Shown: in pieces, positions 1-12,035 of the stretch | How the letters are laid out: the number at the start of each line of letters is the position of its first letter | Position numbering within the stretch: the stretch's first letter is position 1 | Assembly (NCBI GenBank): GCA_016808115.1 | Contig: JAEQBH010001508.1 | Span: 124,001 to 188,000, forward strand | Direction of reading: 5' to 3' | DNA: 64,000 nt | From: Tetrastigma voinierianum | Lineage: Eukaryota > Streptophyta > Magnoliopsida > Vitales > Vitaceae | The notes under the pieces: model-generated | Seen by the model: the letters and a program-made list of their open reading frames with translations, nothing else | Database searches by the model: none | What the model was told of the DNA's origin: nothing | Translations under genes and position numbers: made by a program

Positions 1-2590
1 GAAAGCCAACTAAGAGCTCAAGCACCAGAGGAACAAACATGAGGCTGATGGAGATTTTGAAAGTTGTTATAAGATGCAGTGACAGACAAATCAAGAAATC
101 AACTAGTGAATCAGAGATGAGCACATGGGATTTAAAATCTAAAAGAAGAGATCAGAATTGGATATAATTCTAAACAAAGAGAGTGAAGAGTGAGGAAAAA
201 TTAGAAACGAAAGAAAGATAATTTATAGCGGAACTCATGCGGTGAAAGTCACTTTTGTGACTGAACAAAAGACAAATTAATGTCAAGATAATGAAAGAGA
301 GAAAGGATGCAATGGAGAAGAATATGTTGCAAAAGGCAGATGCCTTTGGATATTTATATAAAGAATATCATAAGGAATCAAGCTCCTCATTGAAAAGAGG
401 GATAAGGATATGGAAGCAACCCTCAACTACAGGGGAAAATTATGGACAGAGAGCTTAGATATGGTCAATAACAATTTGATCAAGATACTCCCGTCAGCGT
501 GAATTGAGGAGTCCAAACCCTCCTATTAGCAGAGACAGAATGATTCAGATAAGAAAACAATTTCCTCACTGGAGTGGTTTTCCTTCAACAAAAGAGGAAG
601 GTATAAGGCTAGATGACCACAAGTCCAAATCGAATTCTCTCCTCTTCATGGTTATAGTTTGAACCAAGAATATGAACCTTCCCTAAGTATGATAGGAGAA
701 AGAAATGACCTCGCCTCGTTTTTCATTCTTCTATCTTGTAATTAAATCCTTGTACATGAAACATAAATAAATAAAAATCAGTTGCAAAATTTTTGTCCAT
801 TTTTCTTGCATTTTTCTTGTGTTCCGCTTCTTTTCATTGCTTGATCTTCAATAAATAAATAATGATGACTTTATAGTTTGTCTAGCTTTGCTGAATAAGG
901 GAGAAATCAGTTTTCCTGAATATGTTTGCTGATGCAAGCTGTGGATTGTTTGGTGGAATTTGAATGATAGAGTAATCTGAGTTGTTTGTGGTTAAGGAGA
1001 GATTTTTCAATTGAATGGCTGGATTAATGTAAGCTTTTGAGTTGTGAAATAGCATAGCAACATGTCTAGAAACGAAACAAGAAATTGATAGATGAAATTG
1101 AGGTAGGATGAGATGAATTGAAAAAGGAAGTTGTAATGCTATCAATGAATAAGTTGAACTTCAAGACCCAAGAAGATTTAAATAAATGATGGAACAAATA
1201 AGACTTATAATTCTATTTTTATAAACAAAGCTTAGTTATCAGGAACTCAAAGCAATGCACATGGTCAAAAATAATTAAACAAATTATGCAGATTAGGGAT
1301 ATCTTCTGAGATCCATCACAATGACCCTCCAAAGTCCTAGAACTGCATGGGGAGCAATTAGTCAAGGCAAAATCCTAAGCAATACCACTACCAGAAATGA
1401 TAGGTTTCATTCTTGAAGTTTGAACCTTTCAAAGCTTACCCTTGTAATATGCCTAATCATATACCTTAGTTCTTGATTTGAGCCAAGAGCCAAATTCATC
1501 AACAACCAAAAAATGAAAATTCTAAATCCTTCCTTAAATCTAATCTTACAGTAAAGAACCTTTGTTTGCCCAGATCGCATGGCAAGTACATCAATAGTAG
1601 AATAGGACAAGTTTGGGGGAGTATTATTTTGAAATGTAAAGGAGGATAAGAATAAATGATAGGAAAGGAAAACTAATTGAGATGAGGAAGGAGGAAAAGA
1701 ATGAAGAAAATAAGGAAAATACAAAGTGATTATGTGAATGAGTTTGGTTCAGAGCCTTCCTCCCTTGAACAATTAAGTTCTTAAGGGTGTTTCAACACCT
1801 AGTACCCTAATGCCAACTAGTATGGGAGTTGCTAACCCAAAGTTCTCTAAGGGTGGTAGAAAGCTTAAAAAGACAAAACATTACACTGTTCCATAAGCCT
1901 TGATAGAAAATGAAAAGTAAAAAAAAAAAGGCTTATAATATGAGGAACTGAATTTATAGTCTGGAGGTGGTAAAGAAAAACACCACAATAGAGAGTATGC
2001 AGAATGATGCACCAAACCAAGTTTTGGGTTGTTTGAAAATTGTCATCGGTGGGAAAGTAAAGGATGAAGAATGAAGGAAAATATGTTGAGTCAGAAGTAG
2101 AGACCAAAATGGCCTCCCCACTCTTAATTTATCTACTCACTACCTAAGCCACACATTACAAGCCTAAAAAGACCTGAAATTGATCTTGAAGGTTAAATTT
2201 CTCAATAGTAGAGATTAATATGACAAACAAGCTTATGGGACTTAGAAGAATCAAGGAGAAGTTTATTATCTGAGTAGTGCCTTAGAAGATTAACTAATCT
2301 GCCAAGGTGAAAAAGAGAGAAGACCATCACACACACTCACAAATCAAAGCTAAATAATTAAACTATTTACACTGATAAATTATTTGCTTGTTTAGTGAAC
2401 TTACTTGAAAATATTCCTTTGTTTTGATTGGAAACTTGTTCAAAATAATAATAATAATAATTTTATAAATCCAATTGCTTTTGAATAAACAGTGGATACA
2501 AAGGAAAGATGTCTAAAGGTGTAATAGAAAACACATTAAAAATAAAAGCTAAATTGTTTAAGGACAAGCAAAAAAATTTTTTCTTTGCTT
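1..2590 (+). other. Degenerate AT-rich sequence, probably 3' internal part of an Athila-like gypsy element
   Basis: No convincing protein domain is visible on either strand; the ORFs are short and A/T-driven. The wording around 2140-2200 (a CATTACAAGCCT-type phrase) and the AAGGACAAGCAA phrase followed by a G-run near 2558-2597 resemble the stretch between pol and the 3' LTR of Athila-type Ty3 elements, as I recall that family. The long LTR that follows supports this. The assignment is by position and faint wording only; plain intergenic sequence is the alternative. Confidence 0.3.
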
Positions 2591-2788
2591 GGGGATACAA
2601 ACTTAAGCTTAGAATTTATTATTTTAAAACATCTATTTTAGCCAAATTTTTCTTGGGATGCTGTAGTTTATAAATTCATTTTAATGCAGAATTATAGAAT
2701 AATCACCAACTTTCAGGTTTTGTAAGTTTTGAAAGTAAAAGAAACAAATCCAACAAGAAAAGCAACAAAAAATTGGCTAAGGCAAATG

Positions 2789-3790
2789 TTCGCGACATAA
2801 TCTCGTAATGTCGCAATAAAAGTTCACTGCACCTAGCAAGGTAAAGGTCGTAATGGCAAGAGATATGTTGCAACAAAAGATAAAGTTGAGCTCTCGTTGA
2901 AGTTTAAAGATTGTTTCAACATTTTCACAACTCGTTTACATAATATGAGAAGGATTGACTGAGAAAGTTGAAACAAATAAAATGAATGTCATGAACATAA
3001 TGAAAATCGACATAGAATCATGTCGCGACATGTTTATAGTTCTCAAGAAGTGCCAAAATGCGTCGGACATAAAAAGCATTGTTGTGACAAGAATGGAAGA
3101 TAGAAGGCAAGAAGAATGTCAGACATACCTTCTTATTCTATCGCGACAAAGATCAAAGCAAATGGCAGTAAAGTTTTGTCAAGACATTGTGTCGCGATAT
3201 AAAGAACTGAAGAGGGAAGAAAGAATGTCGCGATACAACAAAACTATGCCGCGACATAAAATGGTAGATTAAAGAGACAAGTCAAGTTAAGTTTGTCATG
3301 ACAAATGTTTTGATGTTGCGACAAACATTTCAAAGAATGACAAGTTCAAGGCATGATATATGTCGCGACATAAAGTTTAGAGGGAAGCATCAAAGGCATA
3401 TAAAATTTTGTAGCGACATAGAAATTTATTGTAGCGACAAAGGTTAAGAAGAACTACAGAAAGAAATGTGTTCGGATAAGAAACTATGTCATCAAGATGG
3501 AATGAAGGAGCGACAAATCATTTGTCGTGACTCAAGGTTTTTATGTCGCAAGGATGCCGTCATATTAATAATTGGTAAGGCATGAAAGAAATGTAGAAAG
3601 TGGACATAAGACACTTATGTCAACAACAGCAAGACAAATTCAATCGGAGCTCGCTATGTACATTTTCAAAGTATGTCGTGACATAATGCATATTAAATAG
3701 CTGTCGCACATAACACTACGTTTACAACAAAGTCAGAAGACAAATGTATTAGCAATGTCGCTGACATAATTTTTATGTCGACAAAGTTTC
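2789..3790. repeat. Array of the self-complementary word TGTCGCGACA
   Basis: About twenty full or one-to-two-mismatch copies of the 10-mer TGTCGCGACA, usually flanked as (A)TGTCGCGACAT, lie at irregular spacing over 1 kb. Perfect copies are at 3021-3030 and 3361-3370. Variants include TGTCGCGATA, TAGCGACA, TGTCGTGACA and TGTTGCGACA, many explained by C-to-T or G-to-A change. The word is a perfect palindrome, so each copy reads the same on both strands. The array ends about 60 bp upstream of the LTR TATA box, so it sits in U3. The same word recurs at 17273-17510. Confidence 0.85.
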
Positions 3791-3852
3791 AACCAGCGCT
3801 TTGGGGATCCACAACAACTCAAATTTCTAATATCGCCCATTATTTGAAAATC

Positions 3853-3860
3853 TATAAATA
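3853..3860 (+). promoter_or_regulatory. TATA box of the Athila-like LTR
   Basis: TATAAATA in the context TCTATAAATAGAAG, followed about 40 bp later by a pyrimidine-rich segment. This would be the core promoter of the LTR, with U3 to the left and R/U5 to the right. Inferred from sequence and position only. Confidence 0.5.
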
Positions 3861-5400
3861 GAAGCACATAGGGCACGTAAGAGTTTTCCCCAGAGAACCT
3901 CGAACATCTAGGTAGCTAGAGTCTCCTTTGTATATTATTTTTCTTTTTATTTTTTCTTTTATTTCTTTTCGTTGATTTAGTGTCAGCTTAACATTTTAGT
4001 TAGTTTTTCTTGGATTTCAGTAGAGATTTGAGCTGAAGCTCGATCGGGTTCATTGTAAAATCGCCACATCGTTTTGAATTCAATAATGGAATTTAAAATT
4101 TTTCTGTTTATTTATTTTAGTTTGCTTGCAATTTTAGTGAATTTTCTTGATAAGTTAGTCAAATTGCTTATTTTAATCCACCTTTAAAGGTCAGCTCCTC
4201 CGATTTGTGTTGCTATTATTTTCTAAACAACTTAAAAAGAAGGTCATAGAATCTTGAATTTATTTAATTGGTGTTGTTCTTGAAATTTAATCAGTTCTTA
4301 ATATTAGTAGTTTGTACCTAGTGCTGGTTGTATCTTATTTTGATTTCAAGGAGGCCTTTGAAAGGGATACGTAGATGAGATTCAAGGAGTAAGGAGCAGC
4401 TACTGGGGGTATGTTAGACTAATATTATGGAACTAATGAACTCAAAGATTACTTTGATAGATCACTAATTTACTCATGGTGTGAGGATTAGCTGGATGAT
4501 ATCGCTTTAATCGATTGTAGAGGTTTCTTCATGTCCACGGAATGATTCTCGACCTGGTGCGGTTATTGATCTAACGTAAGGAGATAGAGATTTTGATGAT
4601 ATTTGAAGGGTGAGATATCAATTAGATTGGAGAAGGCTTGCATTGACCTATCTTTGGGGGCAAGAAATCTTAAGTCCTAGGAACAGGTGAAGATCGAGAA
4701 AGGAAAAATACTCGCTTCCAGAAAGATGATTATATCCTACAAGTAACTTTATTAATTCCATGTGTTTGGAAGAATATGGTTTTCTAATCAGTGCAGAAAT
4801 GTATAGTGTATGGAGGAATCCAAACTATACTACCTTGTGAATTTTGTGATCAGTTAAGATTTAAATCCACGTATCAATCCATGTTATAAATGATGCGTAA
4901 ATCGGAGCACTATACATATCCATTTCCCAAGGTTAACTCGACTCAAGAATCCTCCAACCCAATTCATTTTGATTTTTTTTGTTATTTTGTTATAGTCATA
5001 GAATTTTAATTAGTCACTTTTCTTTAGTTTAAACAAATCAATTTTATTTAGATAATTGATCTTGAGTTCAAATAGTAAGGATCTTGAGTAGTTGGGATAA
5101 TTGATCTTTAGATTTCTCAATTAACTTTTTATGGGAATGGATACTGACTGCTTAACTTACTTTATTACTTCAGATGACTCACTTGCGTAAAATTTCATTT
5201 AGACTAAAACTTAAAATTTTTTATATATAGAGAAGAGATTTATACATTGAAAAGAATATGAGTGTAGTATTTTTGGTTTATATAGAAAAGTGGTTATAAA
5301 TTAACAAAGTTTTGGTAATCAAGTATTTGGGATTCTAAACAAATATCCAATAGCAATGTCAAAAATAAATCATTTGGTTTCAACCTAGTTAACAAGTTTT

Positions 5401-5418
5401 TGGCGCCGTTGTTAGGGA
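5401..5418 (+). other. Primer binding site, tRNA-Asp type (Athila-like)
   Basis: TGGCGCCGTTGTTAGGGA closely matches the TGGCGCCGTTGCCGGGGA primer binding site that Athila-type Ty3 elements use with the 3' end of tRNA-Asp; two positions differ. It starts 7 bp after the inferred LTR end (AACA, then AGTTTT). About 50 bp of the internal leader follows before a minus-strand integrase remnant begins, so the rest of this element is missing here. Confidence 0.7.
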
Positions 5419-5464
5419 CTTAGTTAGTCTTTGGTAGCCGTGTCAGAAAATTGGCAATACATGT

Positions 5465-5900
5465 ACAAACTGTAGAATTCCTCCAGAGTGAAGGTCATCC
5501 GCATAACCAAAAAGTGTGTCAACTTAGTAAGCCAGTCCACTATCACCCACACTGTGTCATGCCCTCGTAGTGTCCGTGGCAAGTGGGTCACAAAATCCAT
5601 CATGACATGCTTCCACTTCCACTCAAATACCCAAGGGCCGAGGCAACCTACCGTCTTCCGTGCCTCTCGGGCCTCTGACCCCGACACGAGACATTGGATA
5701 CACACAACCAAAATCTCCAATGTGTTTCTTCATCCCACTCTAGTAATATTGACGACGAAGATCATGGTACATCTTCGTGCCACTGGGTACGTAAAACTGG
5801 GAGTAATGGAACTCCCCGAGATCTCCTCTCAACCGCTAATCGGGGATCCACAACCCTGCCCTTGAGACCGGGCTAAGACTACCATCTATGGCATGGCCCA
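5465..5900 (-). pseudogene. Integrase fragment of E2 (N-terminal and start of core)
   Basis: On the minus strand the reading shows, in pieces, the HHCC-region wording PGGTKMYHDLRR and WSGMKKHIGDF (about 5830-5720), then EWKWKHVMMDFVTHLPRT and GHDTVWVIVDWLTK (about 5620-5510), the start of the DDE catalytic core of gypsy integrases. The first catalytic Asp in MDF is kept. The ORF ends at about 5465 in sequence belonging to the Athila leader, so the rest of the core and the C-terminus are lost. Frameshifts separate the zinc-finger part from the core. Integrase would insert the cDNA into the chromosome; this copy cannot. Confidence 0.8.
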
Positions 5901-6149
5901 CCGTCACATGTATTCACTCCATTCACCCTCGATGGACAATATCTTTGTGTCTTGTCCTTAGGACTCAATCACTCTTCTCATTAGGAGCAGCCACTAAACT
6001 CCCCAGCACTCTCGAGCCTAGTCTCGTAGTGCAACCTGGAACCCATTCCATAGCCTCAAGCATCCGCTTTACTTCCGACCGGAGTGCATCCCACCACATT
6101 TACCTTATCGGGATGGAGGCCAAAGTGTCATAATTCTCCGTATATTATT

Positions 6150-6660
6150 CCATCCAATCTGCTGTTCTCATGTTTGTGTCCCACTATGAAAATGTACTCG
6201 TGCCTGTGGTCCAAAACACCTTGAACGCCCATCGAGTAGATAGTGGTGCCAAGCCTTTGGCAAAGACAATGTGGCCGCCACCCCATGCTATGTGTGTAGG
6301 TAACTCTCGTCGTGGTTCTGCAATGCCAAGAACCATGTCACCACCCTCTCGCGCATCAAAACACATCCAAGTATGTTCTGGGGAGGCTAACAAGACTCGT
6401 GGCACCTCCGGTCCCCCTCTCCGGGAACCATCGTATCAGGAGCTGAAGCCTTCTGAATTCCTAGAATTCCCTCTCACACCAGTCATTTAACTCAAACTTG
6501 ACCTTCTTCCGGGTCAATTCACATAAAAAAAGTGTTTGACCGAGATAGTCCTCATGAACTCTCAGAATACCCCCGCCAATCCCAAGAAATTGCGTGATCT
6601 CAAATAATTCACTTTGGTCTCTCTAGAATTATAATCGGCTTTAACCTTCTCCTGGTCTAC
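6150..6660 (-). pseudogene. RNase H-region remnant of E2
   Basis: Between the RT and integrase remnants the minus strand shows decayed wording such as NFLGLAG (about 6560), corresponding to the FLGLAGYYRRFI block at the RT/RNase H connection. Further left, an open stretch (6405-6184) sits where the PTHDLELAAVVFAL and HYLYG blocks are expected and keeps only scattered agreement. Assignment rests mainly on position between two recognisable domains. Stops and frameshifts are frequent. Confidence 0.5.
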
Positions 6661-6689
6661 TGATACACTGTTTCGAGATCACATGCCCT

Positions 6690-7458
6690 AAGAATTTACC
6701 TTATTGCCAAAATTCACACTTGCACGAATTTGGTGCATAACCTGAGGAAGGTCTCTCAAAACCTGGAGCACGATACTTATACGACCCTCATGCTCCTCCT
6801 TAGACTTAGAGTAGATCAAGATGTCATCAATGAAGACCACGACGAACTGATCTAGATAGGGTTGGAATACCCTATGCACATGATCTAGGTGAATGCCAAT
6901 CGAGCATCGTCATCCAATGGGCATCATTATGAACTCAAATGCCCATATCGCTGGCCCCCTAAACGCCGTCAGAGGGATATTCGCCTCCTAACCCTCGCCA
7001 ACTTACAATCTGCAGGCGATCTATCTTGAATAAACCCGCACTCTCTCAACCGGATCAAATAAGTCATCAATTCCTTGGCAAAGGGTACCTTGCCTCATGC
7101 AAGAACCCTATTTAACTCTCAGTCTATTTATATCGAAGGGTCTCTATCTTTCTTCTTGGAAAACAACATCAGAGTGTCGGCAGAAGTGTCAATCTAATAA
7201 TAAAACTCAGTATAACAATTCCCGTATTTTGGATTCCTCAATTCTACAACTTCGCAGGCGCCTATTCTATGAGCTAGAAATAGCGATGTAACACCAAGGT
7301 GCAACCAATACTGAAGTCTACATCCCCATGCGAGGTAATCCAGTTTGTTCGGAAAATGTCCCTACACTATAAACCCCCAGGTGACCCAACCCCTCGCCCA
7401 CCATCCTACAAGGCTTGCCAACCAACCCATCAACTGTTTATGCCGTCTAGAATCGTAC
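6690..7458 (-). pseudogene. Reverse transcriptase remnant of E2
   Basis: The clearest part is at 6879-6780 on the minus strand: HRVFQPYLDQFVVVFIDDIL followed by IYSKSKEEHE. This is the RT palm with the catalytic FIDD motif intact, typical of Tekay/Del-like gypsy RTs. Upstream (7440-6900) only scraps of the expected PR-RT linker and RT fingers survive, for example RRHKQLMGWLAS near 7440. The coding sequence is cut at 7458 by LARD-A; the same reading continues into the protease remnant on the far side (13354 rightwards). Confidence 0.75.
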
Positions 7459-7463
7459 ACGGC

Positions 7464-8788
7464 TGATTAGTGCCCAAAAAGTGCTATTTTGAACCCTATT
7501 TATTATAGGTTTTGAGTGCTTTTTGTGTACTAATCATTCTAATTAACCCGATTTGCACATTAAGGTCCCTACACTCTAATGATCGCATTTTTGTGGCAAA
7601 TTTTGCGCTTTTATGAAGCACATGCCAAAATTGTTGAGTCATCCACTAAGAATTCGAGTTGAACTCATCATTACGTATCGATCCTTAGAAGAAAGAATAG
7701 CAAAAGCCGAAGAACACGCACCACCGGCAGAATGTTTTCCGCATAAGACTGTCGCCTCCAACGCACTATTCATCATGCTGCCTTGTTCCTTCCTGCTGCC
7801 CGTTCCTGCTTTTTACGATGTGCCCTGTTTGCATTTGTTTTTGGTTTTTTTCCATTTTACCCCTATAATAGCCTTCCGATTTTGGTTTTTTTTTTTGTAA
7901 CTTCCCTTACACTGAGCATCTATATAAGCCTCAGTCTGTACAAACTTTGAATCAATCAACTTCAATCATAAAGTGACGGGAGAAGCCTGAGCCTTTCCCA
8001 AGCCCCTCCTCACTTCACTTTCTTTATTTTCTTTTCCATTTTGGCTTAAACATCCACTGCCCCCACTCTGATCAACACTTTGATGATGAGACAAATCAAA
8101 GGATGTCTGCTAAACCTCCCCATCCTGAAGGAAGGCCACCAAGGCTGAGGTAAGCTGCATATGCCTTTCAGTGTACATGTATTTAAGGGTATTTGTGTTC
8201 TCGCTTCTCACCTTTTTTTAAAGTTAAAATCTCTAAGCATGCTCTCCCTAATGTGTAAGCTCGTGTTAAGTTCAAGTGGATACTACCAGGATCCACCGAG
8301 GCCCGCTAGTTGTCTCCTATTAGTTATCGTAGGTAGTGCTTTGAGATGTGTTTTCACCGCTGGTGGACATTTATGCCAATCACGCCATCTTCAAAAGGAA
8401 AACTCTAGTATCTAGGTTTTGAAGCTAAATGAAGATCCGTTCCTGGGAAATGACTATAAGGTCATGCTCCCCAAATGAGGAAAAGACCTCGAGGACATGT
8501 TGGTTGCCTTAAAACCCTAAAACCAGCAATCCGACACTCAAGGGGGTTCTATTTTACATTTTTTTCTTATTTTAATTTCAGCCTCGCAAACAACCAACCC
8601 CGTTTTTATCAACACCCAAATCCAAACTAAATTTACCATTTTGAAGCTTAATTAAAGAATCATTTAGGCAAAGAAACCATCCCCGTGTTCGGAACCGGGA
8701 TTTTATAATTGTAGTAGCTTTGCTACGATGTGAGGGAATTTGTAGTTATAAATATTGTTGATTCATAACACCCATCGTGGCACGATCA
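7464..8788 (+). mobile_element. LARD-A 5' LTR
   Basis: 1325 bp starting TGATTAGTGCCCAAAAAGTG and ending at GATCA. It contains a TATA box (7921-7927), then the wording GGATGTC...CTAAACCTCCCCATCCTGAAGG shared with the other LARD LTRs, and an A/T-rich 3' end. It differs from the 3' LTR (12036-13348) by many substitutions and small indels, so the insertion is not recent. Upstream of the TATA box it has TTCCTGC words instead of the TTTCGCTA words seen in LARD-B. Confidence 0.85.
7921..7927 (+). promoter_or_regulatory. TATA box of LARD-A 5' LTR
   Basis: TATATAA in GAGCATCTATATAAGCCTCA. It is conserved at the same place in the 3' LTR (12499-12505) and in LARD-B's 3' LTR (22299-22305), but damaged in LARD-B's 5' LTR (about 18990). 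Confidence 0.55.
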
Positions 8789-10308
8789 ACAAGCTGCTGC
8801 CATGAGAGTCGGCAGATTTGATTTTAGGTCGTGGAACACTTGGTGATCCTCATCACAAGTATTGTAAATTTCTTTATATTACTATCAAAAAAAAAAAAGT
8901 TATTGCAGATTGTTTTTGTGTTACCTTGTTTTTTGCTGCAGGATTCATTCTCATGATTAGAAATCTAGAGGCAGGTTGGTCAAACTCTCGATCTCCCACA
9001 AAACCTGGACTGAAGTTGAATTGTGACCAAATGGAAGAGGGAGAGCAATACAGTGAGTATTCAGTGGAGAGAAACCCTAGGGCATACATGTCAATGAGGG
9101 ACTATAGAAACCTTCCATGGCAAAATCAGCAACCTTGGGAGAACTAAAACCTATAAGTCCATGAGGGCTCATAGAAACTCATAATATTTAGTGCACCCCC
9201 AGTGTCCCCCTCAACTTATGCACCTCCTCCACATCCACAGATGCCTCCTTGTCTCACCTCAACCACTATAGCTAACCCCCACTGAGCAAGCACTTAGACT
9301 CCACTACTGGTGGTGATGTCAGAGAAAGAAGGGTAAGAAATTCAATTCCCAATTAAGTCAAGAATTTGTATCATGAGAACCCCCGACCATAAATTAGATG
9401 GGCTTCAAAGTGAATTGATCACAAAATTGACAACTTGCATACACCACTTCAAGGCTTTGCCCACCGACATCATGTTCATCAAGAGGAGGAGAATTTGGAG
9501 GAGGAGTGTAGTCAGCTTTAAGGCCCAAATGCAACCTGGGATCTGATGCGTGAAACCATTGGGAGGCTCCCCGAGGAACAACAAAGGCAGGGGAGGTGGA
9601 GGGAGCAGGGGAAGAGCAAAGAAAGGCTTGCATCTCTTCACCAATCCCCATAAATTTGGATCTATGCACCGTCAACCCAAAACAACCCACTACCAAGAAA
9701 TGCCTCCACCCACCACAAAGATTTGCCTTACACCAAAACACCACCATCTCCAAATGCTACCCCATTTCAGGACCGCTTTGGTTACATAATTTTGTGTGGT
9801 AGTTGTCATTGCTTAAAACATTTGCCACCACCTCAAAAAGATGGCAAATAAGACATATCAGACATGGCATTGCTGGATGGTTCCTCGGTGCTGTCTTGAT
9901 TGGGAGTCTTAACCTCGATACATTTTCAGCTCCACCACCCTAATACCTCCAAAGGTTGAAAACTCGTGGGAGGCCCGCTTCCCAATCTTTTGTTTTCATT
10001 TCTCTACCTTTATTTTAGTTTCTTATTCATTTTAATTTCTTTAATTTTCTTTTAGATTTCTTCTAATTTTTAGTTAATTTTTGTTTAGATTAATTTTAAT
10101 TTTTCCAAATTTTCTTAAATTTTCTCGTGTTTATTTTTGAAGTTCATAAGCTGTGGTTTTTCAATCGCGAATACCAAATTTCGCAGTTGCAAAAATTTCA
10201 AGAACTCACAATTTTCGCAGTACTGCTCTGTAAATTTTTATTCCCAATCGCTCAAGATTGCCCTTTTTGTGGATATATATATTATTACATATTATTATTA
10301 TTATTTTT

Positions 10309-10425
<117 letters not shown>

Positions 10426-11235
10426 AAAAAATTGTCTTTCACACAAAAATAAATATAAAAATAATTGTATGTTTGAGTAAATTTCTCGTAAAATTTTGTT
10501 TCTAGCCTTATAACTTTTTCATCCTAACTCCGTTTTTTTTAGGGCGTTTTGGTACCGCTGGAGTTTAGAGATGTAGAATCCAAATAAAGTGGCTAGAAAG
10601 AACACTTTTTAATTATTATGAATGTAATTTTAAAAAATGCTCCAACTGGTCACTTTTTTTCTTTCTCTCCTAACTTGTTTATTTAGCCCAACGGAGGGAA
10701 TAGTAAGGTGTCGATGTAAGCTTTATGTAAGTCCTTACATCCAAAACGATATATCATCAAGGGAGGTAACACTTCCTTTCTCGACTTTCCAATCCAAGAC
10801 CCATTGCACTAATGTGACATTTGGTCAGGGGAAAGTTAGCTAATATAAGCAGATTTATTTTTGTTTTTATTTGAGCAAGTTTCATTTTGTGATGTTCAAA
10901 GTGGGTTTGTCGGGGTTGTTCTTTTAGTCGTTATACTATACAACTTAATTTTTCAAAAATTGCACCCACTTTTTGTGGTTTTGCCTAACCTACAAGTTGG
11001 AAAATTGAAACTTTGTCTAAACTCTGCTGATGTTAGATTGATATGCCTAGCTGGAGCTGATGATTAGCTGAACCTTGTTGCTTTTGACCTTTTCTTCCAA
11101 TCTCAATCACACGCTACATCAGTTTTCAAATAACAGGTCGAAAAACGCCAATACCTCCTAAACATCATTGTAAACCCACCCTAGTTTCGTTGACCACTCT
11201 GTAACAGGTTAAGGACTCACTAAGAAGGCCAATGT

Positions 11236-11290
11236 CTTCCAAAAGAAAAGAAAAGGAAAGGGAAAAAGAAAGAAAAAGAAAAAGAAGAAA
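11236..11290 (+). repeat. Purine-only tract (A/G) inside LARD-A
   Basis: An AAAAGAAAAGGAAAG-type run of about 55 bp. LARD-B carries the same tract at 21022-21078, so it is an ancestral part of the family. It is about 750 bp upstream of the 3' LTR, too far to be the primer polypurine tract. Confidence 0.8.
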
Positions 11291-11890
11291 ATTGCAACGC
11301 TTGCTCTAAAACCCGAGACTGTCCGAGGGGTATATGGCGAAAGCCTTAGTCTCGATGCCCTAAGCCAATCGGGTCGGAGCCACCACTTTAGTGCCTCGCT
11401 ATACTGGCCGATGGGTAGTTGAAGCAAGCTTGTGGTGGCACCGAGTTTCAAATCTGGCTCTGAGTCCCGGTGAAACCCGAAGGAGTTAGTGGCCTAAAGA
11501 TCCTTATGACTCAGCCCTAAGCCTTAATTGCTGAGTCATCGGTAGATCCTCAAGTAATGTGTACTTTGGTGAGGTTTCCATTCTTCAAGATTGCACCGTA
11601 CAACACACAAAAGTGGTCAGGAATGTCGGGTCCCCGATCTATTTGGGTTGCTGGGCAAGATGCTAGGTCAGGGGGTAGTAGCTCGTCGGGGGAGAGTGCG
11701 CTTGCGCTTTATTGTTGAGGACTCATCAAACAAACACTTAGGATTTTGGTGGAAGTTCCCGGTCGGGAAGTCTTTAAGAAGGAGGCTATTTTGATACTCA
11801 CTTTGTATGGCATTCATTCTCCTTCAGATGATATCGGGCAAGGGTTTCAAGACTCATCGAGAGTTACATTACTCATTTCACAACCTTTTG

Positions 11891-11892
<2 letters not shown>

Positions 11893-11933
<41 letters not shown>
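11893..11933. repeat. (TA)n microsatellite
   Basis: About 41 bp of alternating AT followed by a T-run (11938-11953), near the 3' end of the LARD-A internal region. Confidence 0.97.
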
Positions 11934-11936
<3 letters not shown>

Positions 11937-12035
11937 CTTTTTTTTTTTTTTTGTGAATATAATTTGATTTTGTTTAGTATGCCTCTTTTCTTTCTTTCAC
12001 GCAGGCTGTACTAGTAACGTTGTAGGTCGGGGGTG

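Larger units (their letters stand above)
2598..5393 (+). mobile_element. Long LTR of an Athila-like Ty3/gypsy element
   Basis: A non-coding block ends with AACA just before AGTTTTTGGCGCCG, the usual LTR-end/PBS arrangement of Athila elements. It holds a word array (2789-3790), a TATA box (3853-3860) and a T-rich region after 3930, consistent with U3-R-U5 order on the plus strand. The right edge is well supported by the PBS. The left edge is only placed near a purine-rich stretch at about 2590, so the length of about 2.8 kb is approximate. No second LTR of this element is in the window. Confidence 0.5.

Noticed and set aside
2789..3790. TGTCGCGACA array as a CRISPR-like array or restriction-modification recognition cluster
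   Set aside because: Spacing is irregular, the repeat is only 10 bp, and the setting is a plant LTR; no prokaryotic system is present.
5488..5865. Plus-strand ORF of 125 codons
   Set aside because: Antisense to the E2 integrase remnant.
9394..9753. Minus-strand ORF of 119 codons as a captured host gene
   Set aside because: No family recognised, Pro/Ser-rich and in an element where the plus strand also stays open. Kept only as part of the LARD-A finding.
11209..11290. Purine tract as the LARD-A polypurine primer
   Set aside because: It lies about 750 bp from the 3' LTR; the GGTCGGGGGTG directly before the LTR fits better.
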